Below, piece by piece: positions 7,377 through 13,392 of a DNA stretch of 15,490 nt. The position numbers were made by a program, and so were the translations under genes. Numbering within the stretch: position 1 is the stretch's first letter; each line of letters starts with the position of its first letter. The notes beneath the pieces are model-generated. The model made no database searches and had not been told where the DNA came from. It worked only from the letters and a program-made list of their open reading frames with translations. The DNA comes from Caldilinea sp. (GTDB taxonomy: Bacteria; Chloroflexota; Anaerolineae; Caldilineales; Caldilineaceae). Location of the stretch: NCBI GenBank assembly GCA_026389955.1, contig JAPLGY010000628.1, positions 1 through 15,490 on the forward strand. Reading direction: 5' to 3'.

Positions 7377-9467
7377 TCATTCAGGATAAAGGGCGCGCAG
7401 CTCGTCGAGATAGAGGGTGCCGGACGCCGCTGTGGCTGTCGGGCAGTCCAGCACCAGCGCATAGAACGAAATCGGAAACTGGAGGGCAGTTGCATTGCCG
7501 CCGACCGGCTGCACGGGCCACTCCAGGCTGGGGTCGAGCGGAGCCACCATCCGTTTCCAACCCAGATGGCTGATCTGGCCGAACGAAAACTGCCAGATCT
7601 GGCCGCTGCTGTCTTGGACCCACACGTTGAGAAAATTCTCAGAGCCATCGCCGAACACGGCGATCTCCAGATCGGTCGGCTGGCCTGCGATCGGGAAAGA
7701 GCGTCGAAAGACAACATAGTTGCGGTCGCCGGGCACGTTGGCTGGAAAGTCATAGGTCAGGGCACCGGCGTAGCTGCCGGCGTAGACCTCCTGGCTGCTC
7801 TGGCGGAATTCCCCCCAGGTTTCGTCGCCGCGACGCCAGGTGCCGAAGGTTTCGAAGTCGGCGATCAGGGGGGTGGCAGCCGGGGCCAGCGTTGGGGCCA
7901 GCGTTGGGGCCAGCGTTGGGGCCAGCGTTGGGGCTGGGGCGGGGCTGGTCTGTACGGCGCTGCAGGGGCCGGTGAGCGTGACGTAGCGGGTGCTGACCCA
8001 GCCCAGCGTGGTGGAAGTCACCACGCGTATCCAGGAGCAAGCTGGGTCGGCGTCGACGACGACCAGCCGGTCTCCGGCGCTGGCGACCCCTACGCTCGGG
8101 TAGCTGGATCCGGGGCCGGCCCGCACATGGAGGGACGGGGCGGCGACGACTGCTTCGAGCAGCTGCGAACCGTCTGTCGGCTGCTGTGTTCCCAACGTGA
8201 CGGTGATATTGGCGAAGGCGAGCTCGGTGTACTCGCCGTCGAGGGCTGCGGCGGCGAATCCGAAGGTTCCAGCAGGGAGAGCGCTCTCCTCCCAGTCGAT
8301 CAGAAGGACCTCGTTGACCCAGAACTGCAGCTGTTGGCCGACACAGACGAGCCGTGCGCGGTTGTGTTCCCCTTGACGAACGGTGTTGGAGCGGGTCGGC
8401 TGCTGTTCTCGTTGGGGCTCGCTGTCGACGCTCAGCCAGGCGCCGTAGTAGCCGTCTGAGCTCAGGCTGGCGGAAAAAAACGTGCCAGCGCCGTCGTTGC
8501 GGCAGAAGAAGGAGTGCCAGTTGTCGTCGGTGCCGCTGTTCCGCCAGGTCTCCGCCTCGACAACGACGTCGCTGGCTGTGGTGCCTGCGTGGGTTTCGGT
8601 GCGGTAAGGGGCTTCGGTCAGGTTGCGCACCAGCAGCAGGCCATTTTCCACGCGCACCTCGCCGTTGTCGTCGCTGCCAGTCTGCCAGCGTCCGCTGGCG
8701 ACGCTGAAATCTTCCTCCAGGAAAGGCGATCCGGTTGCGTTCTCCGGTTCGGGGGGGGCGCCGGCCGGAGAATAGACCCGCAGGTCAGCAAATTCGGCGA
8801 CAGCCTGCTCTTTGGAAGAGAGATCGGCGACGACACCGAGGACAACGCCGATCTGGCCGGGGCCGGCCAGCGTGCTGTCGGTCCATTCGCAGACATATTG
8901 GGCGTCGACGAAGATGCGGAAGTGGGGGCCGAGGGCTTCGACGCGCAGCCGGCGAAAGTGCGTGAAATCGCTCAAACTGGGCGGCAGCCGGCAGCTTTCC
9001 AGCGTCTCCAGATCCTGGCTGCCTTCGGTCAACAGCCCGAGCTGGACCTCGCGGCTGTCCGGCTGGATGCGGACATGGTAGTAGTGCCATTCCTGGCCGT
9101 TTGGGGTGCGCAGGTCGCTGCCACGCAGCAGCAGCCCTGCCCCTTCGGCCCCGGGCGAAGAAATGCGCAGGTCGACTTCGAGATAGAGGTCTGCCACACG
9201 CACTGCGCTGTATTCGGCCGCTACTTCCTTGTCGGCTGCGTTCGAGCTCAGGCGTCCGACGCCGTCGGAGACGCTCCAGTTCATCCAGTCGGTGTCGTAG
9301 GCGGCTTCGGCACTTTGTGTGGGGTCCGTAAAATCGTCGAGCAGCAGGAGCTCTCCGTTCGGTTGTGGCTCCAGGTCTGCCTGTGGGATCCAGGCAGCGT
9401 GGGCCGGTAGGATTGTGCTGCCAAGCAGCAACACAACCAGACTGCCGGCGACAAGACGGTTGCGCAT
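7377..9467 (-). CDS. Secreted protein: two LamG-like domains, SH3b, Pro-rich linker, CBM-like domain
   Basis: A predicted exported protein of 696 residues. The start ATG at 9467 follows GAGG at 6-nt spacing and opens a clean signal peptide, MRNRLVAGSLVVLLLGSTIL, with cleavage after PAHA (residue ~24). The frame is open further upstream to 9557 without signal-like sequence. Residues ~43-235 and ~252-420 are concanavalin/LamG-like beta-sandwiches (DDFTDP and EEDFSV starts, then FRRLRVEALG and HNRARLVCVG). Residues ~440-500 are a bacterial SH3 domain (SLHVRAGPGSSYPSVG). Residues ~505-528 are a (PTLA)n linker. Residues ~530-696 resemble a CIA30/CBM11-like galactose-binding domain. No catalytic motif is visible. 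I infer a cell-surface or secreted binding protein for glycans or peptidoglycan, with its own promoter and the terminator at 7343-7366. Confidence 0.82.
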   Translation of the reverse strand: MRNRLVAGSLVVLLLGSTILPAHAAWIPQADLEPQPNGELLLLDDFTDPTQSAEAAYDTDWMNWSVSDGVGRLSSNAADKEVAAEYSAVRVADLYLEVDLRISSPGAEGAGLLLRGSDLRTPNGQEWHYYHVRIQPDSREVQLGLLTEGSQDLETLESCRLPPSLSDFTHFRRLRVEALGPHFRIFVDAQYVCEWTDSTLAGPGQIGVVLGVVADLSSKEQAVAEFADLRVYSPAGAPPEPENATGSPFLEEDFSVASGRWQTGSDDNGEVRVENGLLLVRNLTEAPYRTETHAGTTASDVVVEAETWRNSGTDDNWHSFFCRNDGAGTFFSASLSSDGYYGAWLSVDSEPQREQQPTRSNTVRQGEHNRARLVCVGQQLQFWVNEVLLIDWEESALPAGTFGFAAAALDGEYTELAFANITVTLGTQQPTDGSQLLEAVVAAPSLHVRAGPGSSYPSVGVASAGDRLVVVDADPACSWIRVVTSTTLGWVSTRYVTLTGPCSAVQTSPAPAPTLAPTLAPTLAPTLAPAATPLIADFETFGTWRRGDETWGEFRQSSQEVYAGSYAGALTYDFPANVPGDRNYVVFRRSFPIAGQPTDLEIAVFGDGSENFLNVWVQDSSGQIWQFSFGQISHLGWKRMVAPLDPSLEWPVQPVGGNATALQFPISFYALVLDCPTATAASGTLYLDELRALYPE
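7882..7929. repeat. Four perfect 12-bp tandem repeats (PTLA linker)
   Basis: GGGGCCAGCGTT occurs four times in a row (7882-7893, 7894-7905, 7906-7917, 7918-7929), followed by a partial fifth unit. Read on the minus strand it encodes APTL repeats linking the SH3b and C-terminal domains. The unit is a multiple of three, so copy-number change would only lengthen or shorten the linker. The spaced GGGG runs could also form a long-loop quadruplex on the plus strand. Confidence 0.9.
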
Positions 9468-9631
9468 AACAACCTCGCTTTCTCCAGACGCTTCCGCTGG
9501 ACTTGCATCCTCTTTCTTTGATCCTACACCGCGAAGGGGGCGGCTGTCCCTGGTCATACGGCCAGTCGGGAGGAGCCTGCGTCCGGAGAAGGTCCACGGT
9601 CCGGGTGTGGAGCAAGGGGCTCGACGGCGAT

Positions 9632-9660
9632 TTGCTTCTTTGGCCTGTCCGGTCTACGAT
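9632..9660 (+). promoter_or_regulatory. Candidate promoter for yabN/mazG-like gene
   Basis: TTGCTT (9632-9637) and TACGAT (9655-9660) are spaced by exactly 17 nt, about 65 nt before the start at 9725. The matches to consensus are moderate (three and four of six). It lies in the 257-nt interval between divergent genes. A weak opposite-strand pair may exist, but I do not call it. Confidence 0.3.
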
Positions 9661-9724
9661 CTGCGGGGAGAGGTTGAGAGAAAAAAGAACGGTCAACGAG
9701 CAGTCTCTGCGTTGTGAGAATGAG

Positions 9725-11089
9725 ATGTCCAAAAAAATTCAGATTGTCGGATTGGGGCCGGGGGAGATCGACCAGATGACGTTGGCCGCCTGGCGGGCGG
9801 TGACCCAGGCTGCTGTGTTGGTGCTTCGCACGGAGCGCCACCCTTGTGTGGCGGAGATAATGGCGCAGCTGCAGCCAGGGGTCCTTGTTCAGAGCTGCGA
9901 CGATCTCTACGAGGCACACGCCGAGTTTGCACAGGTCTACCAGGCGATCGTGCGCCGGGTGGTGGCGTTGGCAGAGGAACACGGCACGGTTGTCTATGCG
10001 GTGCCCGGCCATCCGGCTGTCGGCGAGCTGACGACCTCCTGGCTGCAGGCTGCGGGGATCGACGTCTCTGTAGTGGCAGGGCTGAGTTTTATCGAGCCCA
10101 GCTTTGCCGCAGTCGGGGTTGACCCGATGGAGGGGGCCCAGATCGTCGACGCCATGGGGGTGGCGCGCACCCATTTGCCGCGGGTCGATGTGAACCTGCC
10201 CTTGCTGTTGGCTCAGGTGTACGCGCGGTGGCTGGCTTCCGATCTCAAACTGACTTTGTTGGCGGTTTATCCTGAGCAGCATCCGGTGACGGTTGTGCGC
10301 ATGGCGGGGACGGCACAACAGCGGCTGACGACGGTGCCATTGGCTGAGCTGGACCACGGCGATTTTTTCGACCATTTGACCAGCGTCTATGTGCCGCCGC
10401 TGCCTCCCGGTTCGAGCTTTGTGGCGCTGCAAGAACTGGTTGCCCACCTGCGTGCGCCGGAGGGGTGTCCCTGGGATCGGGAGCAGACGCTGGCTTCGCT
10501 GCGTTCAGAGCTGCTTGACGAGTCTGCTGAACTTGTAGAAGCCATCGATGGGGAGGTGGATGGGAGCGACTGCAGCGCGGCGATCTGCGAAGAGTTGGGG
10601 GACGTGCTGCTTTCGGCGACGATGCTGGCTCAGATCGCCGGTGAAGAGGGGCGTTTCCGGATGGGGGAGGTCGTACGTGGGGTGGTGAACAAGCTGATCC
10701 GCCGCCATCCGCACGTCTTTGGCGAGCGCAAAGTTCAGGGGGTCGCGCATGTGTTGGCCAACTGGGAGGCGATCAAGGCAGAAGAGAGGGCTGAAAAGGG
10801 CCATGTGGTGGGTCCTCTGGACGGTGTGCCGCCTGCGTTGCCTGCGCTGCGGAAGGCGCGCAAGCTGCAGGCCAAGGCGGCCAAGGCGGGGCTGCTGGAC
10901 CGAGAGGCATTGGCCGCCGAGAACCCGGCTTTGGCGGCGTTGTTGGGGGCTGCTCCGCAGGAGCAGCAGGTGGGTGAGCTGTTGTGGCAGCTGGTCGCCC
11001 TGTGCCACCGCCACCAGATCGACGCAGAGGAGGCGCTGCGCGTTCAGCTGCTCCGTTTTCGGGCAAGTGCGGCGCAGGCGGCAGAGTGA
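9725..11089 (+). CDS. Tetrapyrrole methylase-MazG fusion (YabN-like) nucleotide pyrophosphohydrolase
   Basis: A 454-residue two-domain cytoplasmic protein with the YabN architecture. Residues 1-~225 form a SAM-dependent tetrapyrrole-methylase-like domain starting KIQIVGLGPGEIDQMTL, with the GxGPG loop and a later PGHPAVGE motif. Residues ~235-360 are a MazG domain: EGCPWDREQTLASLRSELLD, then DESAELVEAI and EELGDVLL, carrying the acidic Mg2+ ligands (ExxE and ExxD pairs). MazG proteins hydrolyse NTPs or dNTPs to monophosphates plus pyrophosphate and are linked to nucleotide-pool sanitation and stress. The remaining helical tail (KARKLQAKAAKAGLLD) is also seen in MazG proteins. I chose the ATG at 9725 because methylase homology begins there; the frame extends to 9503, but that part looks non-coding. 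The Shine-Dalgarno is weak (GAGA). The methyl acceptor of the N-terminal domain is unknown. Confidence 0.88.
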   Translation: MSKKIQIVGLGPGEIDQMTLAAWRAVTQAAVLVLRTERHPCVAEIMAQLQPGVLVQSCDDLYEAHAEFAQVYQAIVRRVVALAEEHGTVVYAVPGHPAVGELTTSWLQAAGIDVSVVAGLSFIEPSFAAVGVDPMEGAQIVDAMGVARTHLPRVDVNLPLLLAQVYARWLASDLKLTLLAVYPEQHPVTVVRMAGTAQQRLTTVPLAELDHGDFFDHLTSVYVPPLPPGSSFVALQELVAHLRAPEGCPWDREQTLASLRSELLDESAELVEAIDGEVDGSDCSAAICEELGDVLLSATMLAQIAGEEGRFRMGEVVRGVVNKLIRRHPHVFGERKVQGVAHVLANWEAIKAEERAEKGHVVGPLDGVPPALPALRKARKLQAKAAKAGLLDREALAAENPALAALLGAAPQEQQVGELLWQLVALCHRHQIDAEEALRVQLLRFRASAAQAAE

Positions 11090-11109
11090 AACGCAGGAGG
11101 GGATCATCT

Positions 11110-11138
11110 TTGACAGCAAGCCTGCTTTCCCGTATGCT
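11110..11138 (+). promoter_or_regulatory. Promoter of tRNA-Arg
   Basis: A perfect TTGACA (11110-11115) and TATGCT (11133-11138) are separated by 17 nt. The predicted start, near 11145, is about 7 nt before the tRNA, leaving a very short leader. This is the best sigma70-type promoter in the window. Confidence 0.75.
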
Positions 11139-11151
11139 GTAGAAGGTACAA

Positions 11152-11228
<77 letters not shown>

Positions 11229-11259
11229 ATGTTTGGATCTCCTCTTTTTTATCTTTTTT

Positions 11260-11295
11260 CTGGGGTGGGCGGAGCCCACATCCTGCCCACCCCAG
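11260..11295. terminator. 11-bp GC hairpin between convergent tRNA-Arg and minus-strand gene
   Basis: CTGGGGTGGGC (11260-11270) pairs perfectly with GCCCACCCCAG (11285-11295) around a 14-nt loop. It sits 7 nt beyond the stop of the minus-strand gene ending at 11303. T-rich DNA (11244-11259) lies on the tRNA side, so the plus strand has its U-run before the hairpin and the minus strand would have an A-run after it. It is therefore not a textbook intrinsic terminator, though its position suggests a 3'-end function for both units. Confidence 0.5.
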
Positions 11296-11302
11296 CTTCA
11301 GG

Positions 11303-11593
11303 TCACGGCTTTTCCACCATAGGCAGGTAGAGAGCGTCTGTGTTGGCAAAGGGCTGCCAGAAGCCGCTGTTCAGTTGAAAGGGGTCGTTGGCCAGAGGGC
11401 CGGCGACAGGCTGTCCGGCGGCACCGGCGAGCGAAAAAGTGCCCGCCATTGCTTCTCCTCCAGGGGCGGGGCTCCACCAGGTCAGCGTATAGCCTGGGGC
11501 TGTGCTGGCCGCGCTGGCCGCCACTGTGAGGGCGACAGTCAAAAACAGAGCGCAGACGATCCACCTCAGCCAGGGACGCGATCGGGTTTGCAT
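11303..11593 (-). CDS. Small secreted GGFW-type repeat protein with YLPM tail
   Basis: A 96-residue predicted exported protein. The ATG at 11593 follows a strong AGGAGG at a 7-nt spacing. The N-terminus, MQTRSRPWLRWIVCALFLTV and onward to ASAAS, is a typical signal peptide (~1-30). The mature part carries one copy of a motif known to me from secreted proteins of Chloroflexota and Planctomycetota: YTLTWWSPAPGGEAMAG, then FSLAGAAGQPVAGPL, then FQLNSGFWQ. The protein ends ALYLPMVEKP. No enzyme motif is present and the function is unknown. It begins 10 nt after the stop of the propeller gene, so the two should be co-transcribed and may act together at the cell surface. Confidence 0.8.
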   Translation of the reverse strand: MQTRSRPWLRWIVCALFLTVALTVAASAASTAPGYTLTWWSPAPGGEAMAGTFSLAGAAGQPVAGPLANDPFQLNSGFWQPFANTDALYLPMVEKP

Positions 11594-11603
11594 CGATTTC
11601 CTC

Positions 11604-13157
11604 CTAGTGTTTGCTGACTGCGTTGCTGTAGGAGTCTGCGGTCCAGACATTGGCGCCGTCGAAGGCCACACCGAAGGGATAGCGACCTGTCGGCAGGGTA
11701 GTTGGCATGCCGCAGTTGTTGGCTTGCAGACGTGTTACGGTGCCTGGGTCGGTGTAATTGGTCACCCAGATCTGAAACCCATCGAAGGCGACAAAGAACG
11801 GGCTGGCGCCTGCGCTGCAGGTGGCCAGCAGCTGGCCGTCGTAGGCGCGCAGTTTGGAGACGGTGCCGCCGCCGCTGTTGGTCACCCAGAGATTGGCGCC
11901 GTCGAAGGCAACCCCGATGGGGCCTGCTCCGACGGAGTAGGTGCCGATCATGGCACCTGTGCTGGTGTTGAATTTGGCCACGCTGTTGTCGCCGTTGTTG
12001 ACGACCCAGAGCGCACTGCCGTCGAAGGCCATTCCATGGGGCTGATTGCCGGCGGGGTAAGTGCCGACGATCTGGGCATCGCTGGCCCGGACTTTGGTGA
12101 TGGAGCCCGCATTGGTGTTGGAAACCCAGACTGATTCGCCGTCAAAGGCCATTCCCCAGTGGCTGGTGGCGGGCAAGGTCAGGCGGTTGAGTTCGACGCC
12201 GTCGCTGGCACGCACCTTGGCGAGTTCGCCGCTGGTTTCGCTGGCCACCCAGAGATGGGCGCCGTCGAAGACGATCGGATTGGGGTTGGTCACGGTTGTG
12301 TAGATCGCGACGACCGCCATGTCGGAGGCGCGAATTTTGTAGAGGTTGTTGGTGAAGTAATTTGTCACCCACATGTGGTCGCCGTCGAAGGCGAAATGGT
12401 CAGGTGCGCTTCCGACGGCGACGCTGGGGGCCAGGCGATTGGCATCGTACCAGCGCAGCATGCCGATCTGTTGGGGGGTTCGGGTGCCGATGAGGCTGGG
12501 CCCGGGGGCGACCAGGGCAAACCCAGCGACGCTGGAAAAGTGCCCGCCGGCGCCGGCGGTGCTGGTTCCTTTCACCCCAGCCCCGGTGGGGGACAGGGTG
12601 GTGCCCAACAGGCCGTAGGCGCCGTCGGGGGCGAACGCATCGTTGGTGTTGGAGGCGGTGAGCACTGCGGTGTCTGCGCCGCTGTCGAGCACATTGCCGA
12701 CGATGTCGGCTCCTGGCCGCAAGCTCAGGGCATAGGGGGTGGCGAGCAGGGCCTGGCGTGGGCTGAGGAGGGTGAAGGAACCGCTGGTGGTGGGGCACCG
12801 CACACCGATTTCCAGCCAACGGCTCTCTCCTTGAAACCTTCGGTCGCCAAAATCGAGAGAGGCCACGGTAAAGAGCCCCTGCGCGACAGAGACCCCGGCT
12901 GCACTCTGTTTGCTTCCTTGCTCTCCTCCTCCTGTGGCTGCATCCCACAGAGTGAACTCAAAATCACAGAGCCCTGTCACCGGTGTGCCCTCCTGCAACA
13001 AACGGCCCTGGTAGCTGAAAGCGGTGCCCAGGCGGGCTGCGGCGGTTGTGGCGGAGAGGGCTGGGTCGTTTTGGGCCAGCCCAGGCCTTGTGGCGCTGGC
13101 CAGGGCGAAGATCAGAACAAGCCCTGCCATCCATGCAAAAAAGGGAGATGTACGCAT
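11604..13157 (-). CDS. Secreted seven-blade propeller protein with tail-fibre-like N-terminal domain
   Basis: A predicted exported protein of 517 residues. The ATG at 13157 follows AAGGAG at 7 nt and opens a signal peptide ending PGLAQ|N (~28). Residues ~40-150 match a widespread extracellular head domain (FSYQGRLLQEGTPVTG, FEFTLWDAATGG, GLFTVASLDFG, RWLEIGVR, LSPRQALLATPYALS) often found before trimeric stalk or fibre regions. Residues ~155-240 are a short linker domain. Residues ~250-517 are seven NHL/YVTN-like blades of ~40 residues, each with an AFDG-x3-W core (for example GVAFDGANLWVTN, then TVSKLRA). The last blade stops early, at SNAVSKH, as if completed by an N-terminal strand. No catalytic site is visible; an adhesion or ligand-binding role is inferred. 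Confidence 0.85.
   Translation of the reverse strand: MRTSPFFAWMAGLVLIFALASATRPGLAQNDPALSATTAAARLGTAFSYQGRLLQEGTPVTGLCDFEFTLWDAATGGGEQGSKQSAAGVSVAQGLFTVASLDFGDRRFQGESRWLEIGVRCPTTSGSFTLLSPRQALLATPYALSLRPGADIVGNVLDSGADTAVLTASNTNDAFAPDGAYGLLGTTLSPTGAGVKGTSTAGAGGHFSSVAGFALVAPGPSLIGTRTPQQIGMLRWYDANRLAPSVAVGSAPDHFAFDGDHMWVTNYFTNNLYKIRASDMAVVAIYTTVTNPNPIVFDGAHLWVASETSGELAKVRASDGVELNRLTLPATSHWGMAFDGESVWVSNTNAGSITKVRASDAQIVGTYPAGNQPHGMAFDGSALWVVNNGDNSVAKFNTSTGAMIGTYSVGAGPIGVAFDGANLWVTNSGGGTVSKLRAYDGQLLATCSAGASPFFVAFDGFQIWVTNYTDPGTVTRLQANNCGMPTTLPTGRYPFGVAFDGANVWTADSYSNAVSKH
11638..12400. repeat. Seven ~120-bp repeats encoding propeller blades
   Basis: Related blocks centred on CCAGA...CCGTCGAAGGC recur about every 120 or 123 bp, near 11641, 11764, 11884, 12004, 12124, 12247 and 12367. 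They correspond one-to-one to the propeller blades. The core is well conserved in DNA, while the blade edges differ. This could reflect recent duplication or gene conversion. Confidence 0.8.
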
Positions 13158-13274
13158 ATTGGCACTCCTTTGTGCGCATAAACGCCATACAACGAGCATG
13201 CAGGCTGCGGGGCCGGCGCAGTAACTGTAGGTGCGGTGGCTGTTTCTCCTTTGCTCAGTACACCCTCACCTCCC

Positions 13275-13283
13275 ATCATAGCA
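13275..13283 (-). promoter_or_regulatory. Candidate extended -10 promoter for propeller operon
   Basis: On the minus strand TGCTATGAT (13283-13275) matches an extended -10 box (TGn plus TATGAT). No good -35 box lies 17 nt upstream, which extended -10 promoters can tolerate. Its start would give a leader of about 110 nt before the ATG at 13157. The 13158-13392 interval otherwise holds only the 3' hairpin of the upstream gene. Confidence 0.35.
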
Positions 13284-13353
13284 CAATTGGGGGCGGGTGG
13301 ATCGCTCAGTTTTGGCGGGCCTGGCTGTGGGCCGGCAGGGATGGCGGGGAATG

Positions 13354-13383
13354 GGGTGGGACAGAGACCCTCCTGTCCCACCC
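13354..13383. terminator. 11-bp hairpin after the large peptidase gene
   Basis: GGGTGGGACAG (13354-13364) pairs perfectly with CTGTCCCACCC (13373-13383) around an 8-nt loop, beginning 9 nt beyond the stop at 13393. No U-tract follows on the minus strand. It resembles the hairpin at 11260-11295 in carrying a GGGGTGGG / CCCACCC arm and in its placement just after a stop codon. Confidence 0.5.
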
Positions 13384-13392
13384 TGATGGGGG

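Noticed and set aside
9503..9724. N-terminal extension of the methylase-MazG frame
   Set aside because: These 74 codons show no family similarity, overlap the divergent gene's upstream region and contain the likely promoter; family homology starts at the ATG at 9725.
12159..13181. Plus-strand frame of 340 residues opposite the propeller gene
   Set aside because: Antisense shadow of the AFDG repeats; no start signal or domain.
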